Below, one piece after another: positions 34,777 through 45,267 of a stretch of 64,000 bases of DNA. Below the pieces are notes generated by a model. That model ran no database searches. It was not told where the DNA came from and saw only the letters and a list, made by a program, of their open reading frames with translations. A program made the translations under genes and the position numbers. Location: NCBI RefSeq assembly GCF_015291745.1, contig NZ_CP030059.1:6413501-6477500 (forward strand), read 5' to 3'. Within the stretch, counting starts at the first letter, position 1; the number at the start of each line of letters is the position of its first letter. Source of the stretch: Bradyrhizobium sp. CCBAU 53351 (GTDB taxonomy: Bacteria; Pseudomonadota; Alphaproteobacteria; Rhizobiales; Xanthobacteraceae).

Positions 34777-36381
34777 ATGGTCCTCTCGGAAATCCGCGCC
34801 GCACAGCGATCCCATGACATGGTTCCTTCCGACAGGCCGGCCTTGACACTCCCCACGCGTCCCGGCTCGGACCGACCCATCGCGATCATCGTTCTTGCGG
34901 TGCTGGCGGCCGTCTCGTTTCTTCCGGTGCTGCTGACCCCCATTCCCGCGATGGTCGATTATCCCAATCACCTCGCCCGCATGTACATTCTGAGCCAAAG
35001 CGGCACCCCCAATGCCAATCCGCATTACGAGGTGACCTGGGCCTTCTATCCCAATCTCGGCATGGATCTGCTGGTCCCGCAGATGGCGCGGCTGATGAGC
35101 GTCGAGAGCGCCACACGGCTGTTTCTGCTGCTGAGCCAATTGCTGATCGTCGGAGGCGCGCTGCTGCTCGAATGGGTCCGGAAGGGACGGGTCGAGCTTG
35201 CCGGCTTCGCTGCGCTCGCTGTCCTCTACTGCCTGCCGTTCAGCTGGGGCTTCGTGAATTTCGAGTTCGGGCTCGGCCTCGCGCTCTGGGGCATCGCCGT
35301 TTATCTGATGCTGGCAGAAGGCCCATGGCCGCTGCGTTTCCTCGCCAATCTGATCTTCGTCGCTGCGCTGTATGTGGCGCATTTCTTTTCGCTCGGCATT
35401 TATGGCGCGACGCTGGGCCTGTTCGAGTTGTCGCGCATTCGCCAACGGCAGGTCGCCTATCCCGTCTCGGCCGCACGGCTTGGCGCGCTGGCGCTCCCGG
35501 CGCTGGCGCTGTTTGCGCTCATGCATTTCACTGCAGGCTCGATCGGAAGCGAAGGGACGAGCTGGTTCCTTGCCTTCAAGCCGATCTGGCCGCTGCGCAT
35601 CATGAACGGCTACAATCTGACGACGGCGGCAGCGACCGGACTGGCGCTGATGATCGGGTTGTTTTTTGCAGCACGACGCGGCATTCTCCGGCTCGAGCCT
35701 TCAGGCACCTGGCTCGCGATCGGTTTTGCGCTGCTCTATCTGGTCATTCCATCGAAGCTGTTCGGAACCTCCTTCGTCGATCTTCGCGTGATTCCCGCCG
35801 CGGCCCTGATCCTGCCGGCCTTCTGCTCGCTATCGCTGCCGAGCCGGCGGTGCAGAATGGCGGCGCTAACAGGCATTAGCGGCATCATATTGCTCAATCT
35901 CGCCGTCGTTCTTTCGGTGTGGCTGCCTTACCGCGCCGATTACGCGGCGATCATCGCCTCGTTCCAGAAGATCGATCGCGGCTCGCGTGTCCTGGTCGGC
36001 AGCACGGTCGACGATGGAGACCCGCCCTTCGCCGACCTCACCTCGTATCCCATGTATTATGCGCCGACGTTGGCCGTGCACTACGCCAATGCGTTCGTGC
36101 CGAACCTGTTCACTGAAACGGGCAAGCAGCCCGTGCGGCCGCGCGAGGCCGTGCGCAATATCGCCATTCCCTATGGCGGACCGGTGCCGTCAGGCCTGCT
36201 GGCCGCGATCGCGACAGGCCAGCCGCCGGCGGACGTTCCGCCGTTCGTCCGCAGCTGGGACCGCGACTTCGACTACCTCTATATGCTTGGGGCGCCGACC
36301 GCGAACCCGCTGCCGGATCGGCTGGAGGTCTTGGAGACCTCGGAGCGATTTGTTCTCTACAGGATCCGCCGCAAGCCCTAG
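34777..36381 (+). CDS. Polytopic membrane protein, GT-C-like
   Basis: The product is 534 aa (an ATG at 34819 is an alternative start) with about ten to eleven membrane helices. The first external loop has the acidic motif VDYPNHLARMY, which resembles the DxD/ExD loop of GT-C glycosyltransferases. A C-terminal soluble domain starts near PYRADYAAIIASFQKIDRG. It precedes a GT2 glycosyltransferase and a methyltransferase, so it may use a polyprenyl-linked sugar donor made by the GT2. That function is inferred from fold and context only. Confidence 0.72.
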   Translation: MVLSEIRAAQRSHDMVPSDRPALTLPTRPGSDRPIAIIVLAVLAAVSFLPVLLTPIPAMVDYPNHLARMYILSQSGTPNANPHYEVTWAFYPNLGMDLLVPQMARLMSVESATRLFLLLSQLLIVGGALLLEWVRKGRVELAGFAALAVLYCLPFSWGFVNFEFGLGLALWGIAVYLMLAEGPWPLRFLANLIFVAALYVAHFFSLGIYGATLGLFELSRIRQRQVAYPVSAARLGALALPALALFALMHFTAGSIGSEGTSWFLAFKPIWPLRIMNGYNLTTAAATGLALMIGLFFAARRGILRLEPSGTWLAIGFALLYLVIPSKLFGTSFVDLRVIPAAALILPAFCSLSLPSRRCRMAALTGISGIILLNLAVVLSVWLPYRADYAAIIASFQKIDRGSRVLVGSTVDDGDPPFADLTSYPMYYAPTLAVHYANAFVPNLFTETGKQPVRPREAVRNIAIPYGGPVPSGLLAAIATGQPPADVPPFVRSWDRDFDYLYMLGAPTANPLPDRLEVLETSERFVLYRIRRKP

Positions 36382-36555
36382 ACCAACGCCGCGGCTGCCA
36401 AGCGTGGTTAAGCGGCCTTCACCATCCCGCTCCGCCTCCCCGCTCTTCGCCTCCGGCAATGCTCCGGGCGCTAGACCCTTAACGGTTGCGGCAAGGCGAC
36501 CTTAACCACCGTCTCATAGACTTCCGCCCCTGCAACTCAGTCGGAATCCCCTCGC

Positions 36556-37551
36556 ATGGCGGCCACTTCCAGATCGATCCGCTACAGCCTCGTCATCCCC
36601 GTGTTCAACGAGGAAGCCGTGCTGCCGGTCCTGTTGCGCCGGCTCGACCAGGTCATGTTCCGGCTCGACGGGCCGGCGGAAGCGATCTTCGTCGACGACG
36701 GCAGCCGCGATTCCAGCTCGATTGTGCTAAAGGCGCTCGCCGCGCGCGACTCGCGCTTTCGCTACATCGGCTTGTCGCGAAATTTCGGCCACCAGATCGC
36801 CATCACCGCCGGCATGGACGCCGCGCAAGGTGACGCGATCATCGTCATGGATGCCGATCTGCAGGATCCGCCCGAAGTGATCGAGCAATTGATCGCGAAG
36901 TGGAAGGAGGGCAACGACATCGTCCACGCCCGCCGCCTGTCGCGCGAGGGCGAAAGCCGTTTCAAGCGCGCGACCGCGCATCTGTTCTACCGGCTTCTCG
37001 GCAAGATGTCCTCGGTCGGGATCCCCGCCGATGTCGGCGACTTCCGCCTGATCGATCGCAAGGTGCTCGAGGCGCTGCGGCAGATGCCGGAGCAGGACCG
37101 CTTCGTGCGCGGCATGATCGCCTGGCTCGGCTTCCGCCAAGCCGAGGTCGCCTTCCATCGCCTCGAGCGCGCCGCGGGCGAAACCAAGTACCCGCTGTTC
37201 AAGATGGTTCGTCTGGCGGTGAACGCCGCGCTCGGCTTTTCCGATCTGCCCCTGCGGCTTGCCATCTGGTGCGGATTAACGGTGTCCGGGCTCGCGCTGC
37301 TCTACGGCGGCTGGGTCGTCCTGTTGTGGCTCAGCAAGGACAGTCACCTCGTCACCGGCTGGTCCTCGACGATGGTCGTCGTGTCGCTGCTGTGCGGCAT
37401 GAACATGCTGATGACGGGCATCGTGGGGCTCTATGTCGGCCGGATCCATGCCGAGGTGAAGCGCCGCCCGCTCTACGTGGTGCAGGCCCGCGTCGGCTTC
37501 GATCGCGACGAGACGGCGGCGACGCCGGCGATCCACGCCGTCAACGAGTGA
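36556..37551 (+). CDS. Glycosyltransferase family 2, GtrB/DPM1-like
   Basis: The product is 331 aa. The GT2 core has VIPVFNEE, FVDDGSRDSS, the metal-binding VMDADLQDPPE and the acceptor-side GDFRLIDR. The C-terminal ~100 residues form two membrane helices (LPLRLAIWCGLTVSGLALLY, then MVVVSLLCGMNMLMTGIVGL). This architecture matches enzymes that put a sugar on undecaprenyl phosphate at the inner membrane. It is co-oriented with the GT-C-like protein upstream and the methyltransferase 7 bases downstream. Confidence 0.92.
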   Translation: MAATSRSIRYSLVIPVFNEEAVLPVLLRRLDQVMFRLDGPAEAIFVDDGSRDSSSIVLKALAARDSRFRYIGLSRNFGHQIAITAGMDAAQGDAIIVMDADLQDPPEVIEQLIAKWKEGNDIVHARRLSREGESRFKRATAHLFYRLLGKMSSVGIPADVGDFRLIDRKVLEALRQMPEQDRFVRGMIAWLGFRQAEVAFHRLERAAGETKYPLFKMVRLAVNAALGFSDLPLRLAIWCGLTVSGLALLYGGWVVLLWLSKDSHLVTGWSSTMVVVSLLCGMNMLMTGIVGLYVGRIHAEVKRRPLYVVQARVGFDRDETAATPAIHAVNE

Positions 37552-37558
37552 CCAACGC

Positions 37559-38242
37559 ATGACCGAACTGTTCGACGGCTATCACGACAATTACCGTGAT
37601 GTGGTGCAATCCTCGATCGACTTCTCGGGCCTGCCGCATGATTTCTTCATGCGCGCAAAGGCCGATCTGCTGCGCGATCTGATCGCGCAGCGGCTGGATC
37701 TCGAGAAGCCCGACTTGCTGGACGTCGGCTGTGGCGTCGGCAGCCTTCATCCGCTGCTGCACGGCATGGTCGGCCGCTTGAGCGGCATCGACGTCTCCTC
37801 GGCCAGCCTGGCGCAGGCGCGCGCTCGCAATCACGGGGTCGACTACCGGGAGTTCGACGGGCGCACTTTTCCGTTTGCCGATGCCAGCTTCGATCTCGTC
37901 ACTGCCGTCTGCGTGATGCACCATATCGTGCCGACCGAGTGGGCGCAGTTCATCACCGAGATGCGCCGCGTGGCACGCCCCGGCGGGCTCGTCTGCGTGA
38001 TCGAGCACAATCCGTACAATCCGCTGACGCGGCTTGCCGTCGCGCGCTGCGAGTTCGACCGGGACGCGGTGTTGCTCGGTGCCGGCACGACCCGAAAGTT
38101 GATGACGGCTGGCGGCCTGCGCGAGATCGGTGCGCGGCATTTCCTGCTGCTTCCCTGGGACAGCAAGCCGGCACGGCGCCTGGAAGGCGCCCTGAGCGGC
38201 GTGTGGCTCGGCGGCCAATACGCCGCCTTCGGAACCGCCTGA
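37559..38242 (+). CDS. Class I SAM-dependent methyltransferase
   Basis: The product is 227 aa. Motif I is LLDVGCGVGSLHPLLHG near residue 58. The later blocks GRTFPFADASFDLVTAVCVMHH and MRRVARPGGLVCVIEHNPYNP fit the Methyltransf_11/25 group. It starts 7 bases after the GT2 stop, so it is in the same operon. A role in methylating the glycan or its lipid carrier is plausible but not shown. It is convergent with the next gene, which ends almost directly behind it. Confidence 0.88.
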   Translation: MTELFDGYHDNYRDVVQSSIDFSGLPHDFFMRAKADLLRDLIAQRLDLEKPDLLDVGCGVGSLHPLLHGMVGRLSGIDVSSASLAQARARNHGVDYREFDGRTFPFADASFDLVTAVCVMHHIVPTEWAQFITEMRRVARPGGLVCVIEHNPYNPLTRLAVARCEFDRDAVLLGAGTTRKLMTAGGLREIGARHFLLLPWDSKPARRLEGALSGVWLGGQYAAFGTA

Positions 38243-38243
38243 G

Positions 38244-39689
38244 TTATTTTTGCGGCGTATCCCGCCGCTTGTGCACGACCGCCACATCGTCGCTGTAGAC
38301 GCGCTGCCACGCCGGCAGCCGGTCGAGCATGGCGACCGCCGGCGTGCTGGGTGCGAGCAGCGTCGCGCCGATCTCGTATTCGTCGAGCAGCTTGAGAAAG
38401 TCTACGAGGTCGACCAGCGCCAGCGCGCGATTGTAGCGGTTGATGAACGGGCCCCCGTACAGTTCGCCGCGACCATCGATGAAGGTGGGAATGCCGGAAA
38501 AGATCAAATAGCCGCCGAAGGAATAATCGTTGAGCACAGGCCCCGCCTTGGCAAGGTCGGCCTTGGCGATCGCGGCTTGCGGGGCGACGGATGGAGCCGG
38601 CCTGACGTCACGCGCCAGGGCCACCCCGCTCATCGCGATCAAAACACCGAGCCCAGCCAGGTTCAGGCCGCGCGAGGCGACCGCCGCATCATCCTCGGCC
38701 GGTCCGCCGAACTTCCGGCCTAGCGGAGCCGCCAGATAGAGCGGCGCCAGCATGGCCAGCAGATCCGCATTGCGGATTTGCGCCAGCGCGAAATGCAGCA
38801 GGCCGATCACCACGAGGGCGCGCACGACCGGCAGCGTGATGCCGCGCGAGAGCGCGAAGATGCTGCCTAGCAGCAGCAACTCGAAGCCACCGATGTGGCT
38901 GAAATCCTGTGGCCGCCATTCCGCGATCCAGGCGAGCGCGGAGCCGAGGCCGAGCGTCGTCAGCGGCATCAGCAGCGGTTCCGGCCCGTGCGGCGTCAGG
39001 CAGGATGCCGCGACCGCAAGGGCCGTGAATGGCAGCCAGCGCAGCAGCACGCGCGGCCATTCGCTTCGGGCTTCACGCAGCAGCGCCTCGAGCACCGCCG
39101 GGCCGATCAGTCCAAGCGCCAGCACCACGCTCCCGTGCAAATTGGTCCACAGCACCAGGAGCGGCAGGGCCCAATAGGGCGGCGGCCCCGCACGATCCAT
39201 GCAGCGGACCAGCGCAGCCGCCCAGGTCACCATCACCGGCAGCACGAAGACATGGGGACGCGCGAGCATGTGCGGCGCCAGCAAGACGACGGCCGCCACC
39301 ACCATGAGCAGCGTCAGGGTCGGCGAAAGCTCGCGCAGCAGGAAGGACGTGAACAGGCCGAAGGCGAGCGCGACCGCCGCGGCCGCGATGGCGACCACGC
39401 CTGGCCAGCCGGCAAGCGCGTAGATTCCGGCGTAGATGACCTCGGACAACCATTCGAAGGTGATCCAGGGCGCGCCGCGCATCGAAAAGGAAAACGGGTC
39501 GCTCGCCGGCAGGGCGCCGTGCGCGATGATCCAGCGTCCAACCTCGATGTGAGAATAGCTGTCGGGATCGGCAAGCAGCCGCGGCCCCGCCACCAGCAGC
39601 ATGGCATAGACGCAAAGGCCTACTGCCCAAGGGAGCGCTGCACGTGCCGAGAACGGTTGAACCGCGCTGTGGACGACCTGGTCAGTCAT
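38244..39689 (-). CDS. Polytopic membrane protein, possible GT-C-like transferase
   Basis: The product is 481 aa with about 11 predicted membrane helices. The first periplasmic loop has DPDSYSHIEVGRWIIAHG followed by SDPFSFSMRGAPWITFEWLSEV, a pattern common to hypothetical GT-C-like proteins. The C-terminal ~80 residues form a small soluble domain (NDYSFGGYLIFSGIPTFIDGRGE). It is convergent with the methyltransferase, with one base between the stops. The specific function is unknown. Confidence 0.75.
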   Translation of the reverse strand: MTDQVVHSAVQPFSARAALPWAVGLCVYAMLLVAGPRLLADPDSYSHIEVGRWIIAHGALPASDPFSFSMRGAPWITFEWLSEVIYAGIYALAGWPGVVAIAAAAVALAFGLFTSFLLRELSPTLTLLMVVAAVVLLAPHMLARPHVFVLPVMVTWAAALVRCMDRAGPPPYWALPLLVLWTNLHGSVVLALGLIGPAVLEALLREARSEWPRVLLRWLPFTALAVAASCLTPHGPEPLLMPLTTLGLGSALAWIAEWRPQDFSHIGGFELLLLGSIFALSRGITLPVVRALVVIGLLHFALAQIRNADLLAMLAPLYLAAPLGRKFGGPAEDDAAVASRGLNLAGLGVLIAMSGVALARDVRPAPSVAPQAAIAKADLAKAGPVLNDYSFGGYLIFSGIPTFIDGRGELYGGPFINRYNRALALVDLVDFLKLLDEYEIGATLLAPSTPAVAMLDRLPAWQRVYSDDVAVVHKRRDTPQK

Positions 39690-39801
39690 GGCGGGCCAAA
39701 GTAGGCCGCAAGCGTTAAGTTCTTCTTTAATGTTTCGCGCGTTTGCCGCGAAGGCGGTTCAGGCACTTCGCTCGCGCCCCGCGATGCGCAGCCAGCCAAC
39801 A

Positions 39802-39829
39802 AAAAACGCGGCGTTTCCGCCGCGTTTTT
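39802..39829. terminator. Terminator of ftsH
   Basis: CGCGGCG pairs with CGCCGCG around TTTC, flanked by A5 and T5, so it can act in both directions. It lies just behind the ftsH stop on the minus strand. Confidence 0.85.
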
Positions 39830-39852
39830 CAATCTCATATGACGTCCGGCGA

Positions 39853-41778
<1,926 letters not shown>

Positions 41779-42066
41779 CGATCTTCCTTCGTGGTCGCGC
41801 GGATCGCGGCCTGATCCTCGGGCGGTTATTTTAGGCCGTACGAGGAAATCCCCAAGGAATCCTCTCGGTTAGACGCATACAATTTAGGTGCCGCCCCGGT
41901 CGCTGCCAAGGGAACGAGATGGGACTATTTAGCCCATCTTAGAGCGATTCCCGCTGAAATAATGGCGCTTGAGGCGGGGTTTTTCCTGCCTGGTTAAGGT
42001 GTCCTGACGCTGCGGGGCCGAAATGGCCGGTGTCATGATCCGACTTCATGCGGCCCTCGGGGCCTT

Positions 42067-43125
42067 TCATGCGTCCTTGCGCCGCCGGGCCGGCGCCGGC
42101 GCGATCTGGATACGCCCGCCAGCGAGGCTGATCAAGGCTCCCGCAAGCGTCTGCCTCATGGCTGGCCGGCCATTTGAGGCTGCGCGAGGAGGTGCGGCGA
42201 TGGCCTGATCGAGCGCCGCCAGGAGGGTTTCGACCTTGCCGAGTTCCGCAGGACCTTCATGCCCGAGCGCGTTGATGGCCCGCAGCAGGAGCCGCAGCCG
42301 CACCTCGTCCGGCAGGGCGGCAAAGGCCGAAGCCTCGAAGCTTCGCGCCCCCACCTGCGGCGCTTCGCCGCGATCCCGCAAACGGAGGAAGCGCTCGGCG
42401 CCGTCGGCCAGCACCTCGACCGCCGCATTGGCCCGCGCCAGCCTCGTCGCAAGCCGCGCCAGATTCCTGACATCGCCTCCCTCGGCCGCGAGAAGCGGCA
42501 GCAGCGCGCGCAGCCGCGGCCGGGTGAAGGCGGTGTCGCGGTTGGTGGGGTCGTCGGCGAAACCGATCTTGGCCCGCTTCAAGGTCGCGATCAGCTGCGC
42601 CTTCGGAACGTCGAGCAGCGGGCGCGCCAGCACGATCCCGTCGCGTTCCGTCAGCTGCGCCATCGCCGAGAGCCCGGCAAGTCCGCTGCCGCGGAGCAGC
42701 CGCATCAACAATGTCTCGGCCTGGTCGTCGCGGGTATGGGCGGTCAGCACATGGCTCGCGCCGAGGGCACGCGCGGCCTCTGCGAGCAGGCGGTAGCGCG
42801 CTTCGCGCGCGGCGGCCGGCACTCCCGTCTTCGGCTTGGCCCCGCGCCAGCGCAGGGTCCGGTGCGGCAGGCCAAGCTCGGTGGCAAGCCGCTTGACCTC
42901 GCGCGCCTCGCGCGCCGCCTCTTGCCGGAGGCCGTGATCGATCGTGACGGCGGTGAGAACCGGCGCGCGCGCCAAGCTGCGCTGCCAGCGCGCCGCAAGC
43001 CACATCAGCGCGACCGAATCGGGGCCGCCTGAGACGGCGAGCACCAGCGCCGGCGCGCTTCGCAGGCCGGCGAAGAGCCGCCTCGCCTCGCGTGCCGAGA
43101 TCGGAGAATTGTCGTCGTCTGACAT
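42067..43125 (-). CDS. tilS: tRNA(Ile)-lysidine synthetase
   Basis: The product is 352 aa. The N-terminal ATP-pyrophosphatase motif SGGPDS is at 32-37, with later blocks HTRDDQAETLLMRLLRGSGLAGLSAM and PTNRDTAFTRPRLR that match the family. It attaches lysine to C34 of tRNA-Ile(CAU), which changes its decoding to AUA. The C-terminal domain seen in E. coli TilS is reduced, as in other alphaproteobacteria. The start MSDDDNSPIS was chosen as the closest ATG to the domain. ftsH follows 288 bases downstream. Confidence 0.94.
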   Translation of the reverse strand: MSDDDNSPISAREARRLFAGLRSAPALVLAVSGGPDSVALMWLAARWQRSLARAPVLTAVTIDHGLRQEAAREAREVKRLATELGLPHRTLRWRGAKPKTGVPAAAREARYRLLAEAARALGASHVLTAHTRDDQAETLLMRLLRGSGLAGLSAMAQLTERDGIVLARPLLDVPKAQLIATLKRAKIGFADDPTNRDTAFTRPRLRALLPLLAAEGGDVRNLARLATRLARANAAVEVLADGAERFLRLRDRGEAPQVGARSFEASAFAALPDEVRLRLLLRAINALGHEGPAELGKVETLLAALDQAIAAPPRAASNGRPAMRQTLAGALISLAGGRIQIAPAPARRRKDA

Positions 43126-43201
43126 GACGCTGCCCAGCAATCGCCAGCGAATGGCAGGCGCAATCTAGCGCAGCACCAACCGCGTTGTCAGGACCCAGGC
43201 G

Positions 43202-44245
43202 TCAGCACTTCACCCGCTTCTGCTCGCGGTCGACGGCGGCTTTGACGCCGGCGGAGGCGCGCGGATATTTGCGGCCGACCTCGCCGAAGGCGGCGCAGGC
43301 GGCCTCCTTCTCCTTCAGCGCGGCGAGCGACTGGCCGAGCCGCAGCAGCGCATCCGGCGCCTTGGCCGATTTCTCGTATTTGGTGGTGACGGCGAGGAAG
43401 GCTTCCGCGGAGTCGCGATATTGCTGGCGCTGGAAATAGCTCTCGCCGAGCCAGTATTGCGCGTCCCCGAGCAGCGGATCGCTGGGATATTTCTGGGTGA
43501 AGTTCTTCATGGTCTGCTCGGCGAGCGCATAGTCCTTGCGCTGCATGTAGCCGATGCCGAGGTCGAACTCGTCGCGCGGCGTTGCCGAGGGCGGCAGCGT
43601 GGTCAAGGCCGGAGCGCCAGCTTGTGGCGGATAGCCTTGCTGGGCGGGCGGATAGCCGGGCTGGGCCGCCGGCGGGGCGGCCTGCGGCTGATAGCGCGGG
43701 CTGGTGTTGGCGAGATCGAGCGGCTCGCCGGCGTTACGCCCGCCCGGAGCTCCTGCCGACATCGGCTGCTGGCCGCCCCCGAGCGCGCGCGGCGCGCCGG
43801 GCGCATTCGGATTCTGGCCGGGGTCGAAGGCATCGCCGCGGCGGCTCTTGCCGGGGGCGCCGGGCGCCGGCTGCTCCTGAACGATCGGCGCGGGAGATGC
43901 GACCTGCGGCTGCTCGTAATTCGGCTGCACGGCCTGCTGCTGCGGCTGGCGATAGCCCGGCGCGACCTGATTTGGTGCGATGTGGGCGGGCGGCATGGCC
44001 GCGACATTGGGCGCCTGTCCGGGTGCGGCCTGCGCGCCGCCTTCGAGCGCCCGCAGCCGCTCTTCGAGCTGGCGGTTGCGGTACTGCAGCTCCTCGTTCT
44101 GGCCGGTGAGCTGGCGCAGCTGGTTCTCCAGCCGCTCGATCCGCATCTCGGGATCATCGTCCGTCTGCGCGAATGCAGGCGAGCCCAAAGAGAGCAGCGT
44201 GGCCATCGCCACGGTGCCGGTAAAGACCTTAAATCTGGATGACAT
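43202..44245 (-). CDS. cpoB: Cell division coordinator CpoB (YbgF)
   Basis: The product is 347 aa with a signal peptide ending SPAFAQ. A coiled-coil trimerisation helix follows (RLENQLRQLTGQNEELQYRN, then RQLEERLRALE), then a long Pro/Gln/Gly-rich linker, then C-terminal TPR repeats (RDEFDLGIGYMQRKDYALAEQTM to the end). CpoB works in the periplasm with Tol-Pal and PBP1B to coordinate outer-membrane constriction and wall synthesis. It is directly downstream of pal on the minus strand, the usual order. Confidence 0.94.
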   Translation of the reverse strand: MSSRFKVFTGTVAMATLLSLGSPAFAQTDDDPEMRIERLENQLRQLTGQNEELQYRNRQLEERLRALEGGAQAAPGQAPNVAAMPPAHIAPNQVAPGYRQPQQQAVQPNYEQPQVASPAPIVQEQPAPGAPGKSRRGDAFDPGQNPNAPGAPRALGGGQQPMSAGAPGGRNAGEPLDLANTSPRYQPQAAPPAAQPGYPPAQQGYPPQAGAPALTTLPPSATPRDEFDLGIGYMQRKDYALAEQTMKNFTQKYPSDPLLGDAQYWLGESYFQRQQYRDSAEAFLAVTTKYEKSAKAPDALLRLGQSLAALKEKEAACAAFGEVGRKYPRASAGVKAAVDREQKRVKC

Positions 44246-44371
44246 CTTGCCCTGACGACGAAAGCGAAATGGCCTGCGACGGAACATGCGACGCGCCACA
44301 CATTGAAGGGGAGTACGCCAAAACTGTGACAGGCACCACGGGGTTTTAGGTCACGGATTGCTGAAACGAAA

Positions 44372-44393
44372 CCGGCGCCCGAGAGGGCGCCGG
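44372..44393 (-). terminator. Terminator of pal
   Basis: A perfect stem CCGGCGCCC / GGGCGCCGG with loop GAGA is followed on the minus strand by TTTCGTTTCAG. It separates pal from cpoB, so the two may be expressed partly independently. Confidence 0.75.
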
Positions 44394-44447
44394 CATGATC
44401 GGTTTCTGAAGATGAACGGCGCCTGACTGAGTGTCAGTGTCCCGGTA

Positions 44448-44936
44448 TCAGGAGCTCGCGTTCAGCACGGTGACGGCGCGACGGTTCTGCGACCAGCAGG
44501 AGATGTCGTTACAGACGGCGACCGGCCGCTCCTTGCCGTAGGAGATCGTACGCATGCGGTTCGGATCGATGCCGCGCGAGGCGAGGAACGACCGCACCGA
44601 CTGGGCACGGCGGGCGCCGAGCGCGATGTTGTATTCGCGAGTGCCGCGCTCGTCGGCGTGACCTTCGATGGTGAAGCTGTAGCGCGGATAGCTCTGGAGC
44701 CACTGCGCCTGCTTCTCCAGGGTCACGATCGCCTGCGGGGTCAGATCGGTCTGGTCGCTTTCGAAGAACACGCGGTCGCCGACATTGACCACGAAGTCCT
44801 GCTGGCTGCCCGGCGTTGCCGCATTGGCCATCGCATCCGTCGCAGCATTCTTGTTGGCGCAGGCGCCCATCGACAGCGCGATTGCGACCACTGCCGCCAG
44901 CTTCAATCCCTGGAGGATACGCATAGGATATTTCAT
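44448..44936 (-). CDS. pal: Peptidoglycan-associated lipoprotein Pal
   Basis: The product is 162 aa. The lipobox MGAC lies near residue 25, after MRILQGLKLAAVVAIALS. The OmpA-like domain carries VGDRVFFESDQTDLTP and SFTIEGHADERGTREYNIALGARRAQSV, with the diaminopimelate-binding Asp and Arg. It is an outer-membrane lipoprotein bound to peptidoglycan, and the partner of TolB. The start has GAGG upstream. A 22-bp palindrome at 45002-45023 lies in its promoter region. Confidence 0.97.
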   Translation of the reverse strand: MKYPMRILQGLKLAAVVAIALSMGACANKNAATDAMANAATPGSQQDFVVNVGDRVFFESDQTDLTPQAIVTLEKQAQWLQSYPRYSFTIEGHADERGTREYNIALGARRAQSVRSFLASRGIDPNRMRTISYGKERPVAVCNDISCWSQNRRAVTVLNASS

Positions 44937-45267
44937 TCCGGAGCCTCCACGCTCACGTTCGTCCACTGCTGTCCGGTCTACAGGGGGTTGGTTAAGCGAA
45001 CGTTCCGTCAACCTTGACGGAACCTTGCCTCAGCCGGTCAAATGCCCCCAACCAGCGAAAAGCACCCGTCATGGTTAATGGGTTGTAAATGTGGCGCGAG
45101 GGTGAAGGCAAGCCGGGCCCGTCAGCAAAAACGCCGCCTTTTGCCGGAATTTTGGGTGGAGGGTGTGGTGCCGGTGGGCGACATGCCGGCACCCGGCTCA
45201 TGGCCAGGTCCTGCCCTGAGGCCTCTTTCGGATCCCGGCGGGGATCCAGGACCGGGCCGGCACGGTC
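44937..45267. other. 331-base region between the FeeM-like gene and pal
   Basis: It holds the 22-bp palindrome at 45002-45023. A short GGATCC...GGATCC hairpin at 45231-45248 may end the upstream acyltransferase transcript. No gene is supported. The pal promoter should lie between 44937 and about 45060. Confidence 0.6.
45002..45023. promoter_or_regulatory. 22-bp perfect palindrome in the pal promoter region
   Basis: GTTCCGTCAA and its exact reverse complement TTGACGGAAC are separated by CC. It begins 66 bases upstream of the pal ATG, a position typical of an operator. It may instead be a 5'-leader hairpin. No known regulator motif was recognised. Confidence 0.55.

Noticed and set aside
41779..41900. 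RpoH heat-shock promoter ahead of ftsH
   Set aside because: CTTGGG and CCTAAA are present, but the spacing is about 15 bases, shorter than the expected 16-18, and the elements are poor matches.
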